A stretch of 64,000 bases of DNA from Saccopteryx bilineata (taxonomy: Eukaryota; Chordata; Mammalia; Chiroptera; Emballonuridae), in the NCBI RefSeq assembly GCF_036850765.1, contig NC_089495.1:115033033-115097032 (forward strand), in the 5' to 3' direction. Below are positions 33,533 to 44,190 of the stretch, one piece after another; position 1 is the first letter of the stretch, and every line of letters begins with the position of its first letter. The position numbers and the translations under genes are program-made. The notes beneath the pieces were generated by a model. It did not search any database. It saw only the letters and a program-made list of their open reading frames with translations, and was not told the origin of the DNA.

Positions 33533-36500
33533 TTAAATTCCACATATATGTGAGATCATATGATATTTGACTTTCTCTGCCTGGCTTATTCCACTTAGCA
33601 TAATAATTTCCAGGTCCATCCATGCTGTCACAAAAGGTAAGTTTTCCTTTTTCACAGCCACGTAATATTCCATTGTGTATATGTACCACTGCTTTTTATC
33701 CACTTGTCCACTGAGAGACACTTGGGCTGTTTCCAGATCGTGACTATTGTAAACAATGCTGCAATAAACATGGGAGTTCAATATCTTCTTTTGAATCAGT
33801 GATTTGGTATTCTTAGGATATATTTCTAAAAGTGGGATAGCTGGGTCCAAAGGGAGTTCCATTTTTAATATTTTGAGGAAACCCCATACAGTTCTAATCA
33901 GTGGCTGCACCAGTCTGCATTCCCACCAGCAGTGCATAAGGGTTCCCTTCTCTCCACACCCTCACCAGCACTTCCTGTGTGTTGTTTTGTTAATGAGTGC
34001 CATTCTGACAGGTGTGAGGTGATATCTCATTTTGGTTTTAATTTTCATTTCTCTGATGATTAGTGACGTTGAACATTTTTTCATATGCCTATTGGCCATT
34101 TGTATGTCCTCTGGAGAAATGTCTATTTGGTTCTTTGGCCCATTTTTTAATTAGGTTGTTTACCATCCTGGTGTTGAGTTTTAGAAGTTCTTTATAAATT
34201 CTGGTTATTAATCCCTTATCAGATGTATTGACGATTATGTTCTCCATTGTGTGGGTTGTCTTTTTATTTTGTTCATGGTGTCTTTTGCTGTGCAAAAGCT
34301 TTTTAGTTTGATATAGTCCCATTTGTTCTTTCTGTTTTTTATTTCGTTTGCCTGTGAAGATAAATCAGCAAAAATGTATCAGAAAGTTTACTGCCTATGT
34401 TTTCTTCCAAGATGTTTATGGTTTCAGGACTTACATTTAAGTCTTTTATCCATTTTGAGTTTATTTTTGTGAATAGTGTAAGTTGGTGGTCTAGTTTCAT
34501 TTTTTTGCATGTAACTGTCCAATTTTCCCAACACCATTTATTAAGGAGACTATCTTTATTTCATTGTATGCTCTTACCTCCTTTGTTAAATATCAATTGT
34601 TTATATAGATTTGGGTTTATTTCTGGGTTCTCTGTACTGTTCCATTGATGTGTATGTCTGTTATTCTGCCAGAACCAAGCTGTTTTGGTTACAGTGGCCT
34701 TGTAGTATTACTTGATATCGGGAAGTGTGATACCTCCCGCTTTTTTCTTCATTTTCAAGACTGCTGAGGCTGTGTTCTTTTTTTGGTTCCATATAAATTT
34801 TTGTAACATTTTTTCTATATCTTTGAAGTATGCCATTGGTATTTTAATAGGAATTGCATTGAATTTATAGATTGCTTTGAGTAATATAGACATTTTAATG
34901 ATGTTTATTCTTCCTTTCCATGTACATGGTATATGCTTCCACTTGTTTGTATCTTCCTTATTTCTTCAATTAATGTTTTATATTTTTCCAAGTACAAGTT
35001 CGTTACCTCTTTGATTAAATCACTCCTAAGTACTTTATTTTTTTTTCTTGCAATAGTGAAGGGGATTGTTTCCTTAATTTCTCTTTCAGAAAGTTTATTG
35101 TTGGTGTATAAAAATGCCACTGATTTCTGAATATTAATTTTATATTCTGCCACTTTACCAAACTCATTTATCAGATCTAATAGCTTTTTGACTGAGACTC
35201 TAGGGTTTTTTATGTACAGTATCATGTCATCAGCAAATAATGATAGTTTTAATTCTTCTTTTCCAATTTGGATGCCTTTTATTTCTTCTTTTCTGATTGC
35301 TATGGCTAGAACTTTCAGAACTATTTTGAATAAGATTGGTGAAAGGAGGCACCACTGCCTTGTTCCTGACCTTAAGGGAATTGCTTTTAATTTTTGCCCA
35401 TAGAGTATGATATTGGCCGAGGATTTGTTATAGATGTTCCCTATATTACCACTTTGCTGAGAGTTTTGATCATGAATGGGTGCTGGATTTTATCAAATGC
35501 TTTTTCTGCATCTGTTGATATTCTCATCTGATTTTTATCCTTCCTTTTGTTTATGTGATGAATCACATTGATTGATTTGCAAATCTTGTACCAGCCTTAC
35601 CTCCCGAGAATAAATCCCACTTGATCGTGATGTATGATTTTTTCATATATTGTTGAATCTAGCTTGCTAATATTTTGTTGAGAATTTTTGCATCTAAATT
35701 CATCAGGGATATTGGCTATCCTTTTCTTTCGAAGTGTCTTTACCTAGTTTTGGAGTGAGGATAATACTTGCCTCATAAAAGGAGGTTGGAAAGTCTTCCC
35801 TCCTCTTGAATTTTTTGAAACAGCTTGAGAAAGTTAGGTGTTAGTTCTTCTTTGAATGTTTGATAAAATTCCCCTGTGAAGCCATCTGGTTCAGGACTTT
35901 TGTTTGCTGGGAGTTTTTTGATAACTTTGAATTTCATTTGTTGTAATCGGTCTGTTTAGGTATTCTGATTCTTCGATATTGAGTTTTGGAAGATCACGTT
36001 TCTAGAAATTTATCCATTTTGCCTAGGTTGTCCAATTTTTTGGCATACAGATCTTCATAGTATCTTCTTACATTACTTTGTATTTCTGTGGTGTCAGTTG
36101 TTATTTCTGCACTTTTGTTTCTAATTTTATTTGAGTCCTCTCTTTATTTCATGATGAGACTGATTAAAGGTTCATCAATATTGTTTACCTTTTCAAAGAA
36201 CCAGCTCTTGGTTTCATTGATCTTCTGTGTTTTTTTTTAGCTTCTATGTCATTTATTTCTGCTCTGATCTTCATTATTTCCTTTCTTCTACTTCCTCTGG
36301 GCTTTATTTTTAGTTCTTTTTCTAGTTCTTTAAATGTAGGGTTAAGTTGTTTATTTGACTTTTTCAGGTATGCCTTTAATGCTATGAACTTTCCTCTCAA
36401 GACTGCTTTTGCTGTGTCCTATAAAGTTTGAGTTGTTGTATATTCATTTTCATTTGTTTCAAGGAAATTTTTTATTTCTTCCTTGATCTCATTGTTAACC

Positions 36501-37254
36501 CATTTGTTATTTAATAACTCGCTATTTAGCCTCCAAGTGTTTGAATGTTTTTCATTTTTTCTATTGTAATTTCTAGTTTTATGCCATTGTGATCAGAGAA
36601 GATGCTTGATATGATTTCAGTCTTTTAAAATTTATTGAGACTTGTTTTGTGTCCTAACATGTGGTCTATCTTAGATAAAGTACCATGAGCATTTGAAAAG
36701 AATGTATATTCTGCTGCTTTGGGGTGAAAGGTTCTGAAGATAACTATTAAATCTGTTGATCTAGTGAGTCATTTAAGGCTGCTGTTTCTTTGTTAATTTT
36801 TTTGTCTGGAGGATTTATCAATTGATTTAAGTGGGGTATTAAAATCCTCTACTATTATACTACTGCTGTCAATCTCACCCTTTATGTCCATCAAAATCTG
36901 CTTTATATATTTAGGTACTCCTATATTAGGAGTATAGACATTTACAATGGTTATATCCTCCTGTTGGATTGCTTTCTTTATTGGGATGTAGTGACCTTCT
37001 TTAGCCTTTGTTTTAAAGTCTGTTTTGTCAGATATAAGTATTGCCACCTCAGCTTTTTTCAGTTCCGTTTATGTGAAATACTTTTTTCCATCCCTTCACT
37101 TCTAGTGTGTGTATCTTTTTTCTGAGGTGGGTCTCTTGTAGACAGCATATACACGGGTTCTGTTTTCTTATCCATAAAGCTACCCTATGTCTTTTGATTG
37201 GAGCCTTTGATCCATTTACATTTAAGTTATTGATATGTAGTTGTTTATTGCCAT
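33533..37254 (-). pseudogene. L1 ORF2p of the minus-strand copy, broken
   Basis: Minus-strand ORF2 from a start near 37254 (MAINNY-like) to a stop at about 33533. Fragments in order: endonuclease (LISDKTDFKTK and VEDFNTPLKS at about 37047-36800), an RT fingers/palm region decayed between about 36000 and 35230, RT-thumb fragments ([16 protein letters not shown] at 35225 onward, then [17 protein letters not shown] at about 34893), and the Cys-rich end ([12 protein letters not shown] at about 33937-33890). Many stops and frameshifts; about as decayed as the plus-strand copy. Plus-strand frames of 60-110 codons here are shadows. Confidence 0.85.
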
Positions 37255-37439
37255 TTTATTCTTTAAATCTACAATCCTCTTTGTCTCAATTTTTTTTTTT
37301 TTTTTTGCTCTTTGTACAGTAGGCCTGTTAACATTTCTTGCAGTACTGGTTTGGTTGTAATGAATTCCTTGAGGGTTTTTTTTTGTAAAATTATTTGTTT
37401 GTTTGTTTTGTCTGTGAAGCTTGTTATTTTTCCTTCAAT

Positions 37440-38248
37440 TTAAAATGAAAGTCTTGCTGGATAAAGAAATCTTGATTGTAGGTTTTTACATTGCATCACT
37501 TTGAATATTTCTTGCCAATTCCTTTTGGCCTCAAGTGTTTCTGTTGAGAAGTTGGATGTAATCCTTATGGGGGCTCCTCTGTAAATTATTAAGTGCTTTT
37601 CTCATGCAACTTTTAATATTCTTTCTTTGTCTCTTAACTTTTACACTTTAATTATGATGTGTTTTGCTTTAGGCTTCCTTGGGTTCTTCTTTAATGCAAC
37701 TCTCTGTGCATCTTGGACTTGTGTGACTTTTTCCTTCATCAATTTAGGGAAATTTTCAGCTATGATTTCCACAAACAGGTCCTCTATTCCTAGTTCGTTT
37801 TCTTCTCCTTCAGGAACCCCTATAGTGTGGGGTTTTTTTTCTTCTTCATGTTGTCACAGAGCTCTCTTAGAGTTTCTTCAGACGTTTTTCTTTTTTTTTC
37901 TTTTTGCTGCTCTGCTGCCATACCTTCATTTATCTTGTTCTCTAAATCGCTGATTTTATCCTCTGCTGATCCTCCCTGCTATTAATTTCTTCTAGTGCAG
38001 TCTTCATTTCTGATATTGTATTTTTTATATCTTAGTTCTTTTTTATGATTTTAATGTCCTTTTTGATGCTTTCTATCTCTTTATTTGGTGCTCATTATGT
38101 CCATTCATTGTTGCTCTAAGATCCTTGAGCATCCTAACAATTATTGTTTTCAAGTCTGCATCTGGTATTTTGGTTACTTCCATCTCATTCAGTTCTTTTT
38201 CTGTGGATTTCTCTTGTTGATTCATTTGGGTTGCATTTCTCTGCCCAT
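37440..38248 (-). pseudogene. L1 ORF1p of the minus-strand copy, broken
   Basis: The minus strand reads MNQQEKSTEKELNEMEVTKI from about 38225, related to the same part of the plus-strand ORF1 at 4705. A possible original ATG is at 38248 in a shifted frame. The C-terminus ends with YPARLSF and a TAA at 37442-37440. Coiled-coil and RRM parts are present but frameshifted and stopped. The two ORF1 copies are homologous although their 5'UTRs are not. Confidence 0.75.
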
Positions 38249-39853
38249 TTTTTCTGTGTACTAGGTAGCACTGTCTGACTTTGAAATTTTTGTGTGATCT
38301 TTATGTAGAAGATGGGCTTGGTAGTACTGTCCTGCAGGCCTCTTGTTTTCCTTGTTCTAAGAATGCTTTTGAGGGTACTTTTTTTCTTCTTGTTGTATGT
38401 ATAGATGCAGTTGGTATTTTTGTGGGTACGTTTCTCCCTTCAGGCTGGCTACCTCTAAGGGTCAACCTTTGTTATGTGAATTACACACTGTGCAAAGTCT
38501 GTCCTGTTGGATGTATTTATTCTCCACAGTGTCTGGGGCCTGCTAGACTCCACTTTTGGGTGTATTGCTTGTATAAGTAGCTGAGTCCAAGGTTGGTGCT
38601 GTCTGCCACCCACCAGCAATAGTGTTGTCTCTAGTTCTTCTTGGGTTGGTATCAACTGTTATTTGTAACCCACTGTGGGCTACCAGTGTGCAGCTACGGC
38701 ACTTTTTTCTGATTTTGTCTGTGTTTTCTATGTCTGGGTAGTGTGAGAGGGGCCAACCTTTGTATAAGGATCAGCTTCCTCTTGCTTAGAGATGACAACG
38801 GCTTTGTAAAAGCCCCAAACTCTGTAAGATTTGTCTCCTCTTTTCAGCTTCTCCTCCTCCTCTTGCAGCTGCCTGGTCTTCCAAGAGTCTTCTGTAGTAA
38901 GACTATAGTGTGGGCTCAGATTGGCTTCACCCAATTTATCCCTCTACAGGTTGCACACTTGGTGAGTTAGGGCTGCTAAAGTTGTGAATACATTTGTAGG
39001 ACCCCCTACTTCAGGAGTCTCTTGGTCAGGAGCTTACTATAGGGAATGTGGCCCCTACTCCAGAGCTTGATCCCTCAGCCACTGCTGGATATTCAAATTT
39101 TATTTCTCCCCAACAAGGTGGGCAGTAGGTTCAGATCGAGTGTGGCCAACATTCCCCTCTGCAGAAGTTCTTACAGCTGGTGAGACCATGGTCTCAGGGA
39201 AGAAGACAGAGAGTCTTCTCCTGGGGCTGACTATGCCCCACCAGTAAGTGGCTAATTCCCTCAACCAGAATCAACAATAGGCTCACAGGGAACCACACCT
39301 TAAATGTCCATCCTCCAAGCCTCTCTCCCTTTTCCCTGTAGAATCTAGCACAGCAGGGCAGGATATACAACATCCAGGTGGGCTGACTGTGAAGCTACAC
39401 CCTTTCCAATGCACATGAGCCACTGTGCTGGTGCTGATTACAGAGAGAGAGTGGAACTCACTTCAGCTGGGCCAGGTATGAGGAGCCCTTCCTTAGGATA
39501 CCAATCTAGCAAGGGTTGTTAGGTTTTTTAAACTGATGCTCTCCACAGCTGGCCATTGGATGTGCCAGCCTTGGGACTCCCTTAAAGATACCCCGCACAT
39601 ACCAGTGGGAGACACTGTCCATAACTGGCCCTGAGCAACCTTCTTGGAGCTACAAGCAATCCAGAGTTTGTGGCTGCCTCCGCTGGGCCCAGGTGCACAT
39701 GGAAATACCAACTGCACACCTAGGCTGCTTTTATCCACACTGGGCCCGGGTGAAGTTCCACTTAAAAGGCCAGGTTTCACTAAATACCGCCTCCTGCATC
39801 CTCTGTCTGCTGGCTGCTTGTTGGGCTCTGTCACTGAATATGCCTCTGGTAGA

Positions 39854-40253
39854 GTCTAGAGCAGTGGTAGTCAACCTGGTCCCTACCACCCACTAGTGGG
39901 CATTCCAGCTTTCATGGTGGGCGGTAGCGAAGCAACCAAAATATAAATAAAAAGATAGATTTAACTATAGTAAGTTGTTTTATAAAGATTTATTCTGCCA
40001 AGCTTAGCAAATATCTGACATAAAGTACTTGGTAAGTAATTATTACTATATGCTTTAACTTGCTGTAACTCTGCTTTATAAATTTTACAAATTTATAAAG
40101 TAAAGTTAAATAAATTTTATAAAGTAAAGTTATTTCCCTACTTTATAAATCACCATTACTGTGAAACCAGTGGGCGGTTAGAAAATTTTACTACTAACAG
40201 AGATACAAAAGTGGGCGGTAGATATAAAAAGCTTGACTACCCTTGGTCTAGAG
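39854..40253. mobile_element. hAT-type MITE with exact 8-bp target duplication
   Basis: Element 39862-40245 (384 bp) starts CAGTGGTAGTCAACC and ends with GCTTGACTACCCTTG, its inverted complement with few mismatches. GTCTAGAG flanks it exactly at 39854-39861 and 40246-40253. It carries CCCACTAGTGGGC and a TTCCAGC phrase shared with the fold-back element at 13132-13358, so the two belong to related families. The AT-rich centre holds TTTATAAAGT-like inverted repeats. It sits in the L1 5'UTR and is younger than that L1. Confidence 0.93.
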
Positions 40254-40749
40254 ATTGCAGCAATTCTGGAATTAGGAAGGGTGGTAGGTGTGTCTTTGCA
40301 TCTCAGCCCCAGGTGTCAGTCTGTCCAGACTTTTCTCACAGACCTCCGTATGGTGTGGTTCCAGAAGTCTGGTGGGTGTGGCCTCTGAGACCCAGATGTG
40401 TGGTTTTCCCACAATCTAAATAGTTTCTACTGAGTCTCTTGTGAGGGGGAATTAGACTCACAGGAACATGTGGGGGAAAGCTTCGGCCTCAACACCAGAA
40501 AACTGAGTCAGTGATGGGCCCCTGCTTCCCAGCTTCTCAATGAGATCCAATGTTCAAGATTGGGGCAGAAGAGACTCCAAGGGCTGAGCAGTTGCTTTTC
40601 CCCAGGCTGATGCCACTCAGAAAGATGCCACCCAAGAAAGATGGCAACTGCAGTATTGAAGAATGAGTCAGCACGAGGGTTCCAGTGGCCATCCCCCACC
40701 ATGTTGAGGGAGTAGAAACCAGAAGAATACAGAGGAGAGGAGGCCTGCA

Positions 40750-41186
40750 ATGTCTAGGTTCTTACAATCCAGCTTGTGACCTCAGTGTTCTTGACTGAGG
40801 GAACAAGGGCAGATAGGAAAGTTTGAAAAAATTACAAACTACTGCTGTGGACCTTGCTTGTTATCAGTTTCTTGAGATGAACTTGCAGCTCCAGCAAGAA
40901 GAATAAGTAATAGGATTATCAAGGACAGACCCTCCTGCCTCTCTCCCCTTCCCCTCCCTAAGACATGAAAGTCATGTTGGCCTGCAGACAAAGAAGTCAT
41001 AGAAATAAGGCATTTGTCAGGTGAAAGCTAAAGCGGTAAAGGTATATAAGATGTAAGAAATCTAACTTCAGGTAGTTTGTGTTTTGTTGACTTTGTTAGG
41101 GTCATGCAGCTCCGCCAGCTAAATAAATCCTACTTCCTTCATCAAGTTGTCTGGGCGTTTTTGTTCTCCTCTGATTCCTGCAATAA
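40750..41186 (+). repeat. Probable solo LTR inside the L1 5'UTR
   Basis: It starts near TGTCTAGG (40750) and has promoter landmarks: GTATATAAG at 41042-41050 and AATAAA at 41122-41127, about 80 bp apart, then a T-rich U5-like stretch to CTGATTCCTGCA near 41180. CCTGCAA occurs just outside both ends (about 40743-40749 and 41175-41181) and may be a duplicated target. No internal retroviral sequence lies nearby. It resembles class II LTRs in style; edges are uncertain. Confidence 0.5.
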
Positions 41187-41696
41187 TGTCTCTCCCTGGG
41201 CCTCCAACTTTACACTCTCCTCATGCAACTCTATTCCTCTCATTCTCGCTCCATCAGAGCCCCAGGTAAGTGGCTGTGAATAAGATTTTCTGCGCAGGCC
41301 CTTTAAGATGGAAACTGTGTCTCTGAGAGCTCTCTTTCTCGCAGACAAAAACCTGACTCTTTTTACCTTCAGTTGCTTGTGGGCACCTCTTCTAGGCTCT
41401 GGGGCTTTAGGCTGGGGCTCCTGACCTGGGGATGAGTACCCACACCTCTCAGGGCAACCCTCCCTTAGTGAGGGTCCCTCTGCACCCTCAGCCACTGCTT
41501 GCTCCTGTGAGCAGGGCAGCCCTTTCCACGTCTCCACCCTTCCTACCAGTCTCGGTGTGGCTTCTTCAGTGATCCTTGGTTATAGATTCCTCTTAGTTTA
41601 GTCCAAAGTTGGTTTTTTAAGATGATTGTTCTTAAATTAAGATGTAATCCAATTTGATTCTCAGAGGTGGCAGTTGGAACATCCGCCTACTCCGTC

Positions 41697-41704
41697 GCCA
41701 TCTT
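41697..41704 (-). promoter_or_regulatory. YY1-like site at the L1 5' end
   Basis: GCCATCTT on the plus strand (AAGATGGC on the L1 strand), within 20 bp of the element start. L1 promoters commonly use a YY1 site at this place to fix the transcription start. Whether this copy binds YY1 is untested. Confidence 0.6.
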
Positions 41705-41713
41705 TCTTCCTCC

Positions 41714-42020
41714 AAACATGCAATTTTGATCATATTCCTTGTAATTAAAAAAAATAGGGAAAAATGCATGACCTTGAATAGGTGACTGAATTTTAAAAAA
41801 ATTTTGACTCTAAAGGAGTGTCAAACAATCTTAGGGTAGATTTACCAATATTTACATAGATAAATTTCAAAATCACTAGGTTGACTGAAAAAAAGTAAAT
41901 TGTAAAAAGATACATAAAGTATATCATTTACATAAGTTTTAAAAACACACAAGATAATTTCTATATGTACTTAATGAATAAAAACATGATTTAAAAACAA
42001 GTCTAAAAACAACATGAGAA
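41714..42020 (+). mobile_element. Old L1, right part, continuing from 33227
   Basis: After the minus-strand L1, plus-strand L1 3' text resumes: GACTGAAAAAAAGTAAATTGTAAAAAGATACATAAAG near 41883-41920 fits an L1 3'UTR, and the A/T-rich end comes near 42020. It continues the copy interrupted at 33227. Confidence 0.5.
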
Positions 42021-42347
42021 TGATCCATTTAACATCAAGAGACACTCTGTGGAAGGGACCGGCAAAAAGGGCTCAAATGTAGTTTTAAAGTTTATTTCTT
42101 AAAAAAAAAATCTGTTTCCAATAATAGTAATACCTAAATATCTTGGTGATGGTACTTGAGGGTCATATATTCTTTGTACTTGGATTGTTTCATTGTTAAA
42201 AAGGAAAATTTACTTGTGTGATTTTGCTTTTTAATTAGAAGAGGCAGCAAGTGAAGAATCAGGGACACAGCTCTGCCAGTTCTTTAGTTGGTCTAAAGCT
42301 GAGCCTTAGGTCAACTGAGGAGCCTGTACTGAGCCGATGGTCTTCAC
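42021..42347. other. Unassigned sequence
   Basis: No gene or repeat recognised. A short A run lies at 42099-42110. Confidence 0.4.
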
Positions 42348-42497
42348 CAGGACCTGGATAAACCTGGCCGTTTGCTGGCAGCCACTCTGCCTTCAACTTA
42401 AAACAGTGACCCTCTAGAGGCCAGCCGGGAACACTAGGGATCATCCTGAGTTTACCCTCTGGGGTACTCATTGCAGCTTTGGTGGTTTGGAAAACCC
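42348..42497. repeat. 150-bp direct duplication, copy A
   Basis: This 150-bp block is repeated at 44041-44190 in the same orientation with 7 differences (about 95% identity) and no gaps. The shared text starts CAGGACCTGGATAAACC and ends GGTTTGGAAAACC. Flanking sequences differ completely. On the minus strand it holds an open frame that reads MIPSVPGWPLEGHCFKLKAE, extended in both copies. I do not recognise the family or the protein. It could be an unlisted interspersed repeat. Confidence 0.85.
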
Positions 42498-43860
42498 AGG
42501 GGTTGTGTTTGATTTTTGTTTTGATTTTGTTTCTCTTTCTCTTCCCTGTTGGTTCAAAGAGGGAAGCAGGGAGGAAGGTGAGCAGCATGGCTGTCATGAA
42601 GCTTTGCACAGAGAGTACCTGTTGGAAGGTACCACTGAATCCTCTGTTTCCTGGCAGCTCTCAGAGGCATTGGAAGGCCTGGTACTAGTGTGAATGAAAG
42701 GACACAACGGTGGCAAAAAGATTTGTGGCCAGCCATCAAGACACAGGAAGTTTTTAGAGAAAAGGCATTCTGTTTCAACTCTCTCTCCCCATTGACCAAT
42801 TGTGGGTAGGTTTTCAGGGAAACAGAAACATCCTTTGCCCACTTAGATGGACGGCTTGGTAACCTGAGGAAAGAGCCTCCTCCTAATTATAATTGATATG
42901 GCTTTCCTGCCTTAATTTGAGTATCCATTTTCTATCACATAATCTTCCCATTGTCCTCACTGATTCCTGTTTGGTTTGGCAGGGGTAGTTGCTGGCAGGC
43001 TTCCTCAGTGCTGAATTCTCCATGCGGCACTGAGCAGGGATTACTGACATAACAACCAGCTTTCCCTTGCTCTCTGAAGCACGAGCCAAGTGTGGCACAC
43101 ATTGTGAAACTTGTTTCTGATTACTAAGAAAACTTAAAGAAATCCCATTGAAGCAAAGAGGTCAACATAATTCTTTCCAACATTTGAACAAAAAAACATA
43201 TTTGGGGGGGGGCGGTTCTATTTTTAGAAGTCAGTTCTCCAACTTCCAGCCAGGCTTTCAAACCTATTCTTCGTATTACATTATTTAAATACACTGCTAA
43301 TGACTTTAGTTACTCTAATAGTAGGTCCATATTGTGCAAGATGGCCGGGGTCTGAAGACCTTGTTGAGTGTGAAAGGCAGAAGTTTCGTTTCTGGAACAT
43401 AAACTTGAGTTAGGACTATGGTGACAATACCAGTAAGGTTCACATTTTGATAGCTAGACAAGCTGGTCATTTATCTGGAAAGACTTTTACTTCCTTCTCC
43501 GATGCAAATGCATTATTTTTTAAACACAGCAAGCTTGGATTAAAAGTATCCTAACTGACTTGATTAGTACCCTGAATTTTAGGGTACAGGAAGGTATTTC
43601 TGATAGCTTGGGAATGGAGGACGGCTGGAAAACCTGGGCCTAGAAACATGACTTCCTCATGGGGGTTCCTTCATGGTGTTTTCTAGCTTGTGTGTTAAGT
43701 GAGGGTTTATATTGTTTGTTGAAAAGTTCTTCTTATGACAAAACTCCAAGTCTGAGAAGAACACCCAAAAGGAATAAAAATAAAATGGGACATATGTAAC
43801 CTCCTGGATAAAACTTATGAAACACATAAGCATCAATCAAACAACCAGATTTACTGAATA
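42498..43860. other. Unassigned sequence between the two duplicate copies
   Basis: No gene recognised. A G run occurs at 43203-43211. Overlapping open frames of 60-80 codons occur on both strands at 42480-42840 without recognisable content. Confidence 0.4.
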
Positions 43861-43891
43861 GTTATAATGCACCAGGCCTTTTGCTAGGTTC

Positions 43892-43905
43892 GGGGGGGGG
43901 GGGGG
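43892..43905. repeat. G14 homopolymer run
   Basis: Fourteen consecutive G, in a region reading like a decayed ancient repeat (CACCAGGCCTTTTGCTAGG just before it). A likely sequencing or assembly weak point. Confidence 0.85.
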
Positions 43906-44040
43906 TGCAGAATGTACAAGATCCAGCAGCGCTAATGTTAGCCCTGTCAGAGGGCAGAGGATGCAGGGTAACTTGCCTGGACTGGGAACCTTTGCATGGC
44001 CCACAAGGCCCTGCTCCTGCCATGCTCGACTTATTGCCTA

Positions 44041-44190
44041 CAGGACCTGGATAAACCTGGCCATTTGCTGGCAGCCACTCTGCCTTCAACTTAAAACAGT
44101 GACCCTCCAGAGGCCAGCCAGGAACACTAGGAATCATCCTGAGTTTACCCTCTTAGGTACTCACTGCAGCTTTGGTGGTTTGGAAAACCA
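44041..44190. repeat. 150-bp direct duplication, copy B
   Basis: Second copy of the block at 42348-42497. Of the 7 differences, 4 fall inside the shared minus-strand reading frame and all 4 are third-position synonymous changes (ATC/ATT, CCC/CCT, CTA/CTG, AAC/AAT). Upstream of that frame copy B carries a TAA where copy A has CCA, and GTG where A has ATG. Confidence 0.85.

Larger units (their letters stand above)
33228..41713 (-). mobile_element. Near-complete minus-strand L1 with very long 5'UTR
   Basis: Read on the minus strand, it starts at 41713 with a GGAGGAAGAAAGATGGCGAC-type beginning. It has a roughly 3.4-kb leader (including a 384-bp hAT element and a probable solo LTR), ORF1 at about 38248-37440, ORF2 at about 37254-33533, a 3'UTR (33532-33250) and an A-rich end near 33228. 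Host flanks resemble each other (AAATGTACAATTTT near 33210 and AAACATGCAATTTT near 41715; 11 of 14 match), fitting a target duplication. It is inserted in an older plus-strand L1. Both ORFs are broken. Confidence 0.85.
38249..41713 (-). promoter_or_regulatory. Long L1 5'UTR, carrying two later insertions
   Basis: About 3.4 kb between the element start and ORF1. Removing the hAT element (39862-40245) and the LTR-like insert (about 40750-41186) leaves roughly 2.6 kb. Composition is mixed and moderately GC-rich with no ORF of note. The 5' terminus has a YY1-like site, as in many L1 promoters. Some of this leader could be an unrecognised further insertion. Confidence 0.6.

Noticed and set aside
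33804..38580. Plus-strand open frames of 60-108 codons as genes
   Set aside because: They are the reverse strand of a minus-strand L1; hydrophobic residues come from complementing A-rich ORF sequence.
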